Assembly: GCF_000829195.1 (NCBI RefSeq)
Contig: NZ_AP013294.1
Coordinates: forward strand, 2,615,001 to 2,679,000
Origin: Bacillus sp. OxB-1
GTDB taxonomy: Bacteria > Bacillota > Bacilli > Bacillales_A > Planococcaceae
Direction: 5' to 3'
Length of the DNA stretch: 64,000 nt
The first letter of the stretch is position 1. Each line of letters opens with the position of its first letter. The translations under genes were made by a program, and so were the position numbers. The notes beneath the pieces are model-generated. The model worked only from the letters and a program-made list of their open reading frames with translations. It searched no databases and was not told the DNA's origin. Shown in pieces: positions 55,039-63,859 of the stretch.

Positions 55039-55779
55039 TTACATCATAATCCCGCCATCGACGTGTAGTACATGCCCATGAATATAATCCGCTTCCGGAC
55101 TTGCCAGGAACACATAGGCATTCGCGATATCTGTTGGCTTTCCTAAGCGTTGTAAGGAAACAGTGGATTTCATCTGATTCAGAACCTTTTCCGGCATTTT
55201 TTTGACCATTGCAGTTTCCGTAAAGCCGGGAGCTACTGCATTAACCGAAATTCCTTTTCTACCGAACTCCTTGGCCCAGGTTTTTGTCAGTCCGACAACT
55301 GCCGCTTTTGTTGCAGCATAATTTGTTTGACCCAGATTTCCATACACTCCACTGACAGAAGATGTATTGATGATTTTACCAAACCCTTTATCGACCATAT
55401 GGGGGACAATGGCTTGCGTACAATTGAAGACTCCTGTTAAATTGACATCCAACACTTGTTGGAAATCACGGGGATCCATTTTCAAGAGAGTCGCATCCCT
55501 TGTAATCCCCGCATTATTTATTAAAATATCAATCGTCCCGTAAAGGTCTAATGTTTGTTGAACCAAGCTTGATACGCTATCGCGGTCTGCGACATCCACT
55601 TGGATAAAGGTGACATCCAGTCCTTTGGAATGAAATTCGACCTCTTGCTCCCGGCCTGCCATTTCGTCAAAATCTGCCATGATGACTTGGGCCCCTTCTT
55701 CTGCAAAGCGCTGACAAGCCGCCCGCCCGATTCCGTTCGCGCCTCCCGTTATCAATGCCACTTTTCCTTCAAAGCGCAT
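55039..55779 (-). CDS. Short-chain dehydrogenase, 3-oxoacyl reductase-like
   Basis: A 246-residue SDR. The cofactor motif TGGANGIGRAA, the NNAG motif, a catalytic Ser in SSVSGVYGN, and YxxxK (YAATKAA) are all present. The C-terminal GGxxxGQ-like ADYIHGHVLHVDGG is typical of FabG/PhaB. It would reduce a 3-oxoacyl-CoA or oxidise a 3-hydroxyacyl-CoA. It lies between the ligase and hydrolase genes with 11-19 bp gaps, so an operon is clear. NADPH versus NADH preference is unknown. Confidence 0.92.
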   Translation of the reverse strand: MRFEGKVALITGGANGIGRAACQRFAEEGAQVIMADFDEMAGREQEVEFHSKGLDVTFIQVDVADRDSVSSLVQQTLDLYGTIDILINNAGITRDATLLKMDPRDFQQVLDVNLTGVFNCTQAIVPHMVDKGFGKIINTSSVSGVYGNLGQTNYAATKAAVVGLTKTWAKEFGRKGISVNAVAPGFTETAMVKKMPEKVLNQMKSTVSLQRLGKPTDIANAYVFLASPEADYIHGHVLHVDGGIMM

Positions 55780-55790
55780 ATAAACAGCTC

Positions 55791-56672
55791 CTATCCTAAA
55801 AATTCTTCGATATGATTCGTTAATTCATCCAGATTGTCGATGAGAGGTGAATGCCCTGTATCTTTTAATGGAACATAGATGGCTTGATCACCCAAATCTT
55901 CTCTAATTTCTTCCGTCATTGCTTTCGTTACAACGAAATCCCGTTCCCCGTGCAAAATCATGACAGGGATTTGAATGTCCTTCGCTTGGTCTGAACCTTC
56001 TGTGACCCTATTATGGTAGGAGCTAATATTAAATCGGTTTAATGCGTTGTAGACATCTGCTAAATTTCGTTGTGTGAACATATCATCTAGATATTCCTTG
56101 TATTTCTTTTCATCTGGCTGGTGATGGGTGTAGATCAAGGCGTTCCAAATCGCCTTCAGTCCTTCGCGGTTGTGGGTATCGTATAACTTTTGTACGACCA
56201 TTATTTTGCCATCCACCTCAATCTCTTCGATCGTTTGCAATCTTTTTTCAAGGTCTGGCGTACCGTCTGGCTTCGTTTTATACATTGGATATCCACGTGT
56301 CGATGCAGAAGCGAGTAGGACTAGCTTTTTACAAAGGCCCGGGAAATCGGCTGTAAATTGCATTGCGACTGCTCCCCCTGTAGACCAGCCGATTAAATGA
56401 AAATCACGCAAAGATAAGATATCGACAAATTCTTTCAGATCATTTGAGAAATCCCGAATCGAACTAATGCGATTCAAATAGGTGGATTCACCAAACCCAC
56501 GCAGATCAGGGGCAAACACCGTATAGTTTGAATCCAAGTTTTCGATTAGCAAATCCCAGTGTTTAGAGGATGTCATATTACCGTGAACGAGAATGACAAC
56601 TTGCTCTCCTCCCGGGCGTTTTCGATAAGCTATTTTTTCCTGATTGGACAATGTTACGGTTTTCATTTCCAT
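55791..56672 (-). CDS. Alpha/beta hydrolase
   Basis: A 293-residue alpha/beta-hydrolase. The nucleophile elbow GWSTGGA holds Ser, the oxyanion segment is HGNMTSSKHW, an acid residue lies in ILHGERDFVV, and the His is in DTGHSPLI. It resembles lactonase, esterase and C-C hydrolases, and may open a lactone or hydrolyse a CoA ester in the pathway. There is no signal peptide. It is part of the minus-strand cluster, 11 bp before the SDR gene. A specific substrate cannot be inferred. Confidence 0.88.
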   Translation of the reverse strand: MEMKTVTLSNQEKIAYRKRPGGEQVVILVHGNMTSSKHWDLLIENLDSNYTVFAPDLRGFGESTYLNRISSIRDFSNDLKEFVDILSLRDFHLIGWSTGGAVAMQFTADFPGLCKKLVLLASASTRGYPMYKTKPDGTPDLEKRLQTIEEIEVDGKIMVVQKLYDTHNREGLKAIWNALIYTHHQPDEKKYKEYLDDMFTQRNLADVYNALNRFNISSYHNRVTEGSDQAKDIQIPVMILHGERDFVVTKAMTEEIREDLGDQAIYVPLKDTGHSPLIDNLDELTNHIEEFLG

Positions 56673-56698
56673 TGTGTAGAGTCCTCCTTGCTTTTTCC

Positions 56699-57675
56699 CT
56701 ATCGGACGGTGACGGCCCCCCAGGCATATCCGATGCCTGCACTAATCAGCACGACTATATCGCCATCCGCTAATTTCCCTTCCTGTTCCGCAAGCTCCAA
56801 TGACAGGATTTGATCGATTTGTCCGATATGGCCGAATTTATTGAGATAAATCGATTTCTCCTCGGGAACCCCAAGCTCATTCAACACGTAATCATGTGCG
56901 GACTTTTTCATATGCAGAATGGATAAATAATCAATATCCTTCTCTGTATAGCCGCTCTTTTGAAGAGAGGTCCGGATGACTTGTAAAAAGTTCTGCATGG
57001 ATTTTTGCTCCAGCCGCATTTTCATTCCTTCCGGATCCGGTACATCCAAACGGAACTGTGCGAGGGTATCCGGAGTAATCGGACTTTTTGTTCCTCCTAC
57101 AGGTACAATGACATCTTCTGAAAAAGAGCCGTCTGTAATAATATCCGATTCGAGAATGATATTTTCTGGATGATCCTGGTGGAGAATCATGGCAGCCCCG
57201 CCCGCCGCTAAATTAAACATGAACCGGGTACGTTCATTTGTATAGTCGATTAGATCGCCGTTCCGGTATCCTCCCGCAAGAAGCACCGTCCGAATCGCGG
57301 GGTCCGACTGCATGATGTTCTTCGCAATTTTGATGGCCATGATTGTTGTACCACATCGCTGGGCCACATCAAACGCCCACGCATGATAAGCTCCAATCGC
57401 TTCTTGAAGTTTGATGGCCGCCGTCCATACGGGATATTCCTTATATTCCTCACCTATATAGATAATCAAGTCAATGGTTTTCGGATCGACATTCCCTTTT
57501 CGCAATGCCTCCTGCGCAGCCCATATCCCCATCGCAACGGTGTGATCAGCTTTTGCAGGATACCCATTTTTGTTTTGACGATGTCAACAGGCAATCCCGA
57601 TTGCTCTGCAATTTCCTCGGCGGTCATTACTGTTTCCGGAATATAGACGCCTGTACTGACAATTCCGACCGTCAT
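56699..57675 (-). pseudogene. KAS III-like enzyme with internal frameshift
   Basis: Two overlapping frames together encode a KAS III-like protein. The N-terminal part (57675-57550) reads VGIVSTGVYIPETVMTAEEI, and the rest (from about 57545 to 56699) carries the catalytic Cys in AFDVAQRCGTTIMA and the C-terminal LHMKKSAHDYV and KFGHIGQID blocks. The intact paralogue at 62424-63443 is colinear and has about 5 more codons where this gene changes frame near 57546-57556, so a deletion of about 16 bp fits better than a single-base error. The second frame has no ribosome site. The copy is probably inactive unless the sequence is wrong or frameshifting occurs. Confidence 0.7.
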
Positions 57676-58676
57676 CAGGTTGCCTCCTTCTTCACACCTT
57701 TTACCATTTGCGATTTCTTAGCAGTGCGCTTCCATCGTATATCGCGAATGGTGCCGACAACGCCTTTCGGAAAGAAGATGACTGCTAAAATATAAATGAT
57801 TCCAAAGAAAATGATCCATCGTTCGAAAATGGGATACTCTTTTGCCAGGCCGGATAAATAATGCTGCGCCAATTCGATGAGGCCAGCTCCAATAATTGGG
57901 CCTATAAGTGTCCCGACTCCTCCGATAATTGTCATAAGCAAGGCATCGAGTGTAATATCCATCGTCAAGACGCTTGTGTTGACGAAGCGCAGTGATATCG
58001 CATATAACGAACCTGCAAGACTTGCAACAACCCCTGCAATGACCGATGCAATCACTTTATAATGCAACGTATTGAATCCAAGCGATTTTGTCCGCTGTTC
58101 ATTCTCTTTGACTGCAACAAGCACTCTTCCTAAAGGTGAATTGACAAACCTTCGCAGAAAAATATACACAATGATAAGAAAGGATAAAACAACTAAGTAA
58201 AACATCATCCGGTCTTGGAAAACTTCGGGTGCCCTGAAGGTAAAGCCATCGTTGCCCTGCGTAACGGACCGCCACTTTTCCGCAAGGACTAAAAATAAAC
58301 CTGAAACAGCCAATGTTAACATAGCAAAGAAATGACTTTTCAACCGCAAAGTCAATAATCCGATGAAAAAACTGATGATTCCTGCGATAATCATTCCGAC
58401 TGCGATCGATAGGAAAAAAACACCCATCGTCGGTTCTATGTTTTTCAGCATGACCGCTGTCGTATAGGCACCCATTCCGAAAAACATCGCATGGCCGAAC
58501 GATACGATACCCGTATAGCCGAGCAAAATGTCATAGCTCATCGCCAGGATAGAAAAGATGAAAATTTGTGTTAATAAGATCATCCAGGTTCTCGATTCGG
58601 ACACGAACGGGAAGATTACAAGGACCAAGACCATAACGCCAAGAAATAAGTTGTTCCACTGGTATTTCCTTTTCAT
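57675..58676 (-). CDS. livM: Branched-chain amino-acid-type ABC permease, LivM family
   Basis: A 333-residue permease with about ten helices. The family signature is present in the ALKENEQRTKSLGFN-type sequence VAVKENEQRTKSLGFNT, followed by the permease loop. LivM pairs with LivH to form the import channel for hydrophobic amino acids or, in related systems, for organic acids and urea. Its stop and the start of the KAS III-like gene overlap by one base (TGATG). It lies 4 bp after the livH gene on the same strand. Confidence 0.93.
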   Translation of the reverse strand: MKRKYQWNNLFLGVMVLVLVIFPFVSESRTWMILLTQIFIFSILAMSYDILLGYTGIVSFGHAMFFGMGAYTTAVMLKNIEPTMGVFFLSIAVGMIIAGIISFFIGLLTLRLKSHFFAMLTLAVSGLFLVLAEKWRSVTQGNDGFTFRAPEVFQDRMMFYLVVLSFLIIVYIFLRRFVNSPLGRVLVAVKENEQRTKSLGFNTLHYKVIASVIAGVVASLAGSLYAISLRFVNTSVLTMDITLDALLMTIIGGVGTLIGPIIGAGLIELAQHYLSGLAKEYPIFERWIIFFGIIYILAVIFFPKGVVGTIRDIRWKRTAKKSQMVKGVKKEAT

Positions 58677-58680
58677 GCCA

Positions 58681-59541
58681 TCACCCCTTCGCTGTGAAAA
58701 GACCTTGCGGACGGAAGATTAATACGATCGCCATTAGGATCATATTGACCGCAAGTGATAGGGCGGGAACGTAATAAGCCATATAACTACCCGCCAGACC
58801 GACCAGAATGGCAGCAAGCAGGGAACCTGGAAAACTTCCCATACCGCCGATAACGACGACAATGAATGCCAAAATTGCATATTCCATACCCATTTCTGCA
58901 TAGACAACACCGGAGTATGGGGCCATTAGTGCACCGCCCAATGCCGCAAGCGCCGCGCCTGTCATAAAGACGAACAAAAATACTTGTTTGATGTTAATGC
59001 CAAGTGCTTGCACCATCTCTTTGTTAAGGACGCCAGCACGAACAATAAGCCCGATTTTCGTCTTTTTCAAAATGTATTGGAACAGGCCAAAGATAAGGAA
59101 ACCGACGATGATAATGAACAAGCGATATTTAATAATGAGTACCTCTCCAAATTCCCAGCTGCCTGCTAAATAAGAAGGCATTTTGACAGAAATTTGATTC
59201 GGCCCCCAAACGACTTTCAACATTTCCGAAAGAACCAGCATGAAGCCTAGCGTAATCAAGATTTGTTGGATATGGTTACCGTAAACAGGCGTGATGATCA
59301 ATTTTTCTGTAATAAATCCGAGAATTATTCCTGTAGCCATCGCCCCTACAATTCCGATGATGAAACTGCCTGAAAGCCCATAAAACCAAACCCCTGAAAA
59401 TGCCCCCCATGCGAAGAGGCCGCCGTGCGCAAAATTGAGCACGCTCATTAAACCGAAAATCAAGGTTAGACCAGAAGCGAGTAGAAAGATAAGCATGCCT
59501 GTCGACAATCCGTTAACCGTCAAGTTAATCAGTAATTCCAT
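58681..59541 (-). CDS. livH: Branched-chain amino-acid-type ABC permease, LivH family
   Basis: A 286-residue permease with eight or so helices. GLTLIFGLMSVLNFAHGGLFAWGA near the N terminus is the LivH signature; AGVLNKEMVQALGINIKQVF is the cytoplasmic loop that contacts the ATPases; GGMGSFPGS near the end is also typical. It forms a heterodimeric channel with the LivM protein. It lies 12 bp after livF and 4 bp before livM, so translation is tightly linked. Confidence 0.94.
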   Translation of the reverse strand: MELLINLTVNGLSTGMLIFLLASGLTLIFGLMSVLNFAHGGLFAWGAFSGVWFYGLSGSFIIGIVGAMATGIILGFITEKLIITPVYGNHIQQILITLGFMLVLSEMLKVVWGPNQISVKMPSYLAGSWEFGEVLIIKYRLFIIIVGFLIFGLFQYILKKTKIGLIVRAGVLNKEMVQALGINIKQVFLFVFMTGAALAALGGALMAPYSGVVYAEMGMEYAILAFIVVVIGGMGSFPGSLLAAILVGLAGSYMAYYVPALSLAVNMILMAIVLIFRPQGLFTAKG

Positions 59542-59553
59542 TTTATGGCCCCC

Positions 59554-60261
59554 TTATCCGATTCCTAAATACTTCCGTTTTATTTCCTCGTTATGGACGA
59601 GGTCTTTCATTAACCCGGATTGAACCGTTTTCCCGTCGTCGATAAGTGTGTATGTATCTCCGACTTTGCTAGCCATGATGAAATTCTGTTCGACGAGGAC
59701 GATCGTTGTACTTTTCTTCATTTCCGTAATGGCTTCCATCACTTTCTCAACTACAATCGGGGCAAGGCCCTTGGAAGGTTCATCGATTAGCAGCAGTTTA
59801 CTGTCATTGACGAATGCCCGCGCCATGGCCAGCATCTGTTTCTGTCCGCCCGATAAATGCCCACCGTCCTTTTTCCAATACTTTTTTAAATCCGGGAAAA
59901 GATTCAGTACGTATTCCTGTTTCTCCAATGTCGCGTCATCTTCTTTTCTCATGGCAACTTTTATATTTTCCTCAACTGTTAGATCTCCGAATATTTCCTG
60001 ATCTTCCGGCACATACCCGATTCCTAGATTCGCAATTTTGAACGTTTCCTTCTTGGTAATATTCTGGCCGTCAAACGAAACAGCTCCTTTTGTAGCGGAT
60101 GTCAGATTGAGGATAGTTTTCAACGTCGTCGTTTTGCCTGCACCGTTCCGACCGAGCAATACACTTACTTCCCCTTCCGGCGCTTCGAAGGATATGCCTT
60201 GAAGAATGTGATACTGCCCGATATGTGTATGAACTTCTTCAACTTTCAGCAAGGGTTTCAT
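59554..60261 (-). CDS. livF: ABC transporter ATP-binding protein, LivF family
   Basis: A 235-residue ATPase. Walker A GRNGAGKTT, signature LSGGQKQ, Walker B LLLIDEPSKGLAP and the switch histidine position (EQNF) are present. The motif YVPEDQEIFGDLTVEENIKV is the LivF-type start of the helical domain. The frame opens at 60327, but GGGAGG about 8 nt before the ATG at 60261 is the ribosome site. It overlaps the end of livG by 23 nt. It energises the importer with LivG. Confidence 0.94.
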   Translation of the reverse strand: MKPLLKVEEVHTHIGQYHILQGISFEAPEGEVSVLLGRNGAGKTTTLKTILNLTSATKGAVSFDGQNITKKETFKIANLGIGYVPEDQEIFGDLTVEENIKVAMRKEDDATLEKQEYVLNLFPDLKKYWKKDGGHLSGGQKQMLAMARAFVNDSKLLLIDEPSKGLAPIVVEKVMEAITEMKKSTTIVLVEQNFIMASKVGDTYTLIDDGKTVQSGLMKDLVHNEEIKRKYLGIG

Positions 60262-61012
60262 CGTAAAGCCCTCCCAAGTAAGCATTTTGGACCTGTTCAT
60301 TCGACATGATTTCCTCTGGACTCCCATCGGCCAGAAGCTTGCCGTTGAATAGCACCATAATGGAGTCTGATAGGTCTAGAATCATATCCATTTTATGTTC
60401 GATTAATAGAATCGTTTTCGAACCGGTATTTTTGATTTGTCGGATGACATCCAATATGGCAGGCACTTCCTCTAAAGACATCCCTGCTGTCGGCTCATCT
60501 AGCAGCAGTACTTCCGTATCAAGAGCCAAGAGCATGGCAATTTCCAGTTTCCTTTTTTCGCCATGTGACAATTGGCTCGCAATCGCTTCTTCTTTTCCGG
60601 TAAGCAAGACAAGGTCTAACAACTCCCGCGCTTTTTTAGTTAAGGCTTGATAGCTAGTGAAATGCCGCAACAATTGATAGCGAATTTTTTCTTTTGACTG
60701 GACAGCCAATCGAACGTTCTCCAACACGGTCAAGTTCGGAAAGACATTTGTAATTTGGAACGATCGGCCAATCCCTTTCCGAGTTCTTGATACGGAAGAA
60801 GACTTTGCCAAAGGCTCCCCCTTGAAATAGACCTCGCCTTCCGACGCTTTTAATTCACCGCTGATCAAGTTGAAAAATGTTGTTTTTCCCGCCCCATTCG
60901 GACCGATGATCGATTTGAAATGATTGGCGGGCATTTCAAAATTCACATGGTCCACAGCGGTATGCCCTCCGAAACGAATCGTCAAATTCTCAGTTTTCAA
61001 GATAGGTTCCAT
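60239..61012 (-). CDS. livG: ABC transporter ATP-binding protein, LivG family
   Basis: A 257-residue ATPase of the LivG type. Walker A GPNGAGKTT, signature LSHGEKRKLEIAM, Walker B LLLDEPTAGMS and the LIEHKMDMI switch region are present, and IGRSFQITNVFPNLTVLENV is the family's Q-loop region. GAGGGGAG precedes the ATG at 61012 by about 8 nt; an upstream in-frame start at 61030 is less favoured. It is separated from the binding-protein gene by a long hairpin, as in other Liv operons where the binding protein is made in excess. Confidence 0.94.
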   Translation of the reverse strand: MEPILKTENLTIRFGGHTAVDHVNFEMPANHFKSIIGPNGAGKTTFFNLISGELKASEGEVYFKGEPLAKSSSVSRTRKGIGRSFQITNVFPNLTVLENVRLAVQSKEKIRYQLLRHFTSYQALTKKARELLDLVLLTGKEEAIASQLSHGEKRKLEIAMLLALDTEVLLLDEPTAGMSLEEVPAILDVIRQIKNTGSKTILLIEHKMDMILDLSDSIMVLFNGKLLADGSPEEIMSNEQVQNAYLGGLYDETLAES

Positions 61013-61030
61013 ACGGTTCGCTCCCCTCAT

Positions 61031-61079
61031 CTGTCCCTCTCCTCATGATGAAATTGTTTCATCATAAGGAGAGGGACAG
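61031..61079 (-). terminator. Long hairpin between binding-protein gene and livG
   Basis: CTGTCCCTCTCCT (61031-61043) pairs with AGGAGAGGGACAG (61067-61079), and the inner ATGATGAAA pairs with TTTCATCAT, giving a stem of about 22 bp. No T-tract follows, so it probably stabilises the upstream mRNA or partly stops transcription. Confidence 0.75.
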
Positions 61080-61114
61080 CTTTGTATGATTTGACTGTCC
61101 CCTATTCATGATTG

Positions 61115-62338
61115 TTATTTGTTCATAATCGGCGGCTCTGTTTCACTCGGTGATAATTCCCGAATGAGTACAGGAATTGGATATTCGGAGCCTTCTGGTT
61201 TCTCCAGTTTGACGGAGTAAAGGGTTTGAAGTGCCTGGTGATCTTCTTTTCGGAATGTCATCGTACCTTTAGGCGATTCAAACGACATACCTTCCATTGT
61301 TTGAATTAACTGCTCTGAATCCGTCGTACCTTCCGTTTTCTTCAATGCTTCAATAATCGCGATGGCAGACGACATCCCACCAGGGGTGAATAGATCAGGA
61401 ACTTCACCGTCATAACGCTCTTTATGCTCCGTAACGAGCCAGTCATTCACTTCATTGTTAGGAAGGGTGTGATAGTAAACTGTGAATCCTTCCATTCCAA
61501 TAAGTGGTTCCAAAGTTGGTAACGTAGGAATATCTGCAACACCTGTCGAAATGTTAATGCCTTTTTCCTGAATTTTCATGTCATTTATTTGGTTCCATGG
61601 CGTATTTGCTCCTGCCCATACGACATATAGGTAATCCGGTTTCGCCTCTACAACTTTTTGCAAGTTCGAAGTGAAATCCGTTGCATCCGGAGCTGCATAT
61701 TCTTCTAAGATAATTTCAGCACCGAGGTCGGTTGCCGCCTTTTTAAATGCCGCAATTCCATCCCAACCAAATGAATAATCCGGTGCAAACGTTGCAATTT
61801 TCACGCCTGGTTTTGCGATGGCTGCCGCGCCGGCTACAGCATCTTGTGAGGAGTTTCGTCCTGTTCTAAAAATATACTTATTAAACTCTGATCCTGTAAT
61901 GCTATCGGCAACAGCGGGTTCGACCACCATTATTTTTTCATATTCTTCCGCTAACGGTAAAACTGCCAGTGTATCTCCTGAACTGGAAGATCCGACAAGA
62001 AAGTCCACTCCGTCTTCTTCCAACAGTTTAGTGGCCTTTTGAACAGCTACTTCGGGTTTCGTTTCAGTATCTTCGAAAATAACTTCAATTTTTTTCCCTG
62101 CAACTTCCTTTGTGCCGTCCGTTGCATAATCCAACCCTAATTCAAAGCCTTGCCGTGTCTGTTTTCCATAAGATTCAAGAGCGCCTGTCAGTGATGCAAG
62201 GACTCCGATTTTGATCGTTTCTACTTCTTCAGCTTTCCCGACATCGTTGCCAGTTTTTTCGGCTTCGCCTTGTGAACTACAGGCTGAGGTGAATACAAGG
62301 ATAAAAATAAGTATGCTTATTAAGTTACCTTTTCTCAT
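61115..62338 (-). CDS. Extracellular ligand-binding lipoprotein of the Liv-type importer
   Basis: A 407-residue periplasmic-binding-protein homologue of the LivJ/LivK type. A lipoprotein signal ends in the lipobox TSAC (about residues 17-20). The mature part has IKIGVLASLTGALESYGKQTRQG, the classic N-lobe of family 1 binding proteins, and later the hinge elements VGSSSSGDTLAVLPLAEEY and FAPDYSFGWDGIAAFKKAA. The start with GGGGGATCAGTAGGA before the ATG at 62338 is preferred over the longer frame to 62389. The ligand could be a branched-chain amino acid, an aromatic acid or another carboxylate. It is the first importer gene of the cluster. Confidence 0.92.
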   Translation of the reverse strand: MRKGNLISILIFILVFTSACSSQGEAEKTGNDVGKAEEVETIKIGVLASLTGALESYGKQTRQGFELGLDYATDGTKEVAGKKIEVIFEDTETKPEVAVQKATKLLEEDGVDFLVGSSSSGDTLAVLPLAEEYEKIMVVEPAVADSITGSEFNKYIFRTGRNSSQDAVAGAAAIAKPGVKIATFAPDYSFGWDGIAAFKKAATDLGAEIILEEYAAPDATDFTSNLQKVVEAKPDYLYVVWAGANTPWNQINDMKIQEKGINISTGVADIPTLPTLEPLIGMEGFTVYYHTLPNNEVNDWLVTEHKERYDGEVPDLFTPGGMSSAIAIIEALKKTEGTTDSEQLIQTMEGMSFESPKGTMTFRKEDHQALQTLYSVKLEKPEGSEYPIPVLIRELSPSETEPPIMNK

Positions 62339-62423
62339 TCCTACTGATCCCCCTTTAAATTGGTATGCGTTCGAACTTTTCTTGCCCATGTTCCATGCAG
62401 GAAAATGATTTTAGATTTCATAT

Positions 62424-63443
62424 TCACTCTCCTTCCCATTTGATGACCGTGGCGCTCCACGTATAGCCCGTGCCGGCGCTGACTGTCACAACAAGGGAAC
62501 CTTTTTTTAATTTGCCTTGTTGTTTTGCAAGATGTAAACCGATACAAGGATCAAGTGCAGACAAATGTCCGTATTCATCCAAATAGATTGCTTGATTTTC
62601 AGTTAAGCCCAGATCGCTGACCAACTTGGAAAAAATTGATTTTTTCGTATGAAGTGGCAAGAGCAAATCAATATCTTCAACTCGGTATCCGCTTCTTTCT
62701 ACCGCCTCCTTTACAACGTGAATAAAGTTCTTTTCGGATACAAGGTCCAATCTTTCTTTCATATCTTGTGGATCTCTTACATCGATCCCATATGCTTTGT
62801 GATCATAAGGTTCGTTTGAGGAAGCATGAACAGATCCGCCTGCCAACACTTTCACATCGTCATGAAACGAACCATCCGTAATAAAGCTGGAAGCTAAAAT
62901 CGTATTCGTCACGCGTCCTCTCTGTACGAGAGCGGCTGCACCACCGTCTGCAAAGTTGAACATGAACCTGGACCTTGGATTTTGGTAATCGACTATATGA
63001 GACTCCTTACACCCACCGACTAATAGAATATTCTGAATCGCTTTATCAGAACTTAGCATGTCTTTTGCAACTTTTAATGCAATTGGAAAGCAAGAACTTA
63101 CATTCATCATTTCAAAGGCAAAAGCATTTTTGGCTTCGAGCATATGTTGAATTTTTGATACTCCTGACCAGACATGATAATCTTTGAAAGGGCTTCCAAA
63201 ATAAATGATGACATCGATATCGGCTGGGTCTATCTTAGTCAGAATCGGTTTTGCCGCTTCAATCGCCATATCCGTTGCATGCAATGTCTCATCCGATACA
63301 TGCTTTTTAACCAGGCCGAATTTCTCTCTGATCACATCTTCGGGAATATCCGCTTTCATCGCAATGTCTTGTGCGGTTTCAATGCCAGGTGGAAAATAAA
63401 CACCCGTTTCAACGATCCCTATATTTTCAAAATGAGTATTCAT
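62424..63443 (-). CDS. KAS III-like thiolase-superfamily enzyme
   Basis: A 339-residue protein with the KAS III fold and an intact reading frame. The nucleophile is Cys118 in MNVSSCFPIA. The usual FabH motif HQAN is replaced by LHTKKS (His265), and the usual Asn position reads YGHLSALD (His293). The same changes occur in the frameshifted paralogue, so the pair belongs to a separate subfamily rather than housekeeping FabH. It may condense or cleave CoA esters in the pathway of this cluster. It overlaps the MaoC gene by 4 nt (ATGA). The substrate is unknown. Confidence 0.85.
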   Translation of the reverse strand: MNTHFENIGIVETGVYFPPGIETAQDIAMKADIPEDVIREKFGLVKKHVSDETLHATDMAIEAAKPILTKIDPADIDVIIYFGSPFKDYHVWSGVSKIQHMLEAKNAFAFEMMNVSSCFPIALKVAKDMLSSDKAIQNILLVGGCKESHIVDYQNPRSRFMFNFADGGAAALVQRGRVTNTILASSFITDGSFHDDVKVLAGGSVHASSNEPYDHKAYGIDVRDPQDMKERLDLVSEKNFIHVVKEAVERSGYRVEDIDLLLPLHTKKSIFSKLVSDLGLTENQAIYLDEYGHLSALDPCIGLHLAKQQGKLKKGSLVVTVSAGTGYTWSATVIKWEGE

Positions 63444-63859
63444 CGCAATTCTCCTTCACTTGGAATAAGCATCGTTGCCTCACCCTCTAAAACAAGCTTG
63501 CCGTCTTGCTGATGGCATTCCGTTTTTAAGCGAACAATCCCTTTGTCCTGTTTGATTTCCAAAATTTCTGCGGTCGTTGTGATGGTATCTCCTATATAGA
63601 CTGGCTTAACGAATTGTAACGATTGATTCACATACACACTGCCTGGGCCGGGCAGGTGCATACCCAACATTCTTGAAATGTTACAGGATGTTAACAGGCC
63701 ATGGGCGATTCGCTCTCTGAACCTCGTCTTCGTTGCGTATTCTTTATCCATATGGATCGGATTGAAATCTCCACTCAAACCCGCATATTGCACGATATCT
63801 GTTTCGCTGACCGTTCTACTAAAAGAAGCCTTTTGACCAACATACAAAGCTGAAGTCAT
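63440..63859 (-). CDS. MaoC-family hydratase, PhaJ-like
   Basis: A 139-residue single hot-dog-fold enzyme of the MaoC group. The catalytic motif GDFNPIHMD carries the Asp and His used to add or remove water, followed by the typical AHGLLT. Such (R)-specific enoyl-CoA hydratases convert trans-2-enoyl-CoA to (R)-3-hydroxyacyl-CoA. It overlaps the KAS III-like gene by 4 nt and the partial ligase gene by 3 nt, so all are in one operon. AAAGGAG about 8 nt before the ATG is the ribosome site. Confidence 0.92.
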   Translation of the reverse strand: MTSALYVGQKASFSRTVSETDIVQYAGLSGDFNPIHMDKEYATKTRFRERIAHGLLTSCNISRMLGMHLPGPGSVYVNQSLQFVKPVYIGDTITTTAEILEIKQDKGIVRLKTECHQQDGKLVLEGEATMLIPSEGELR

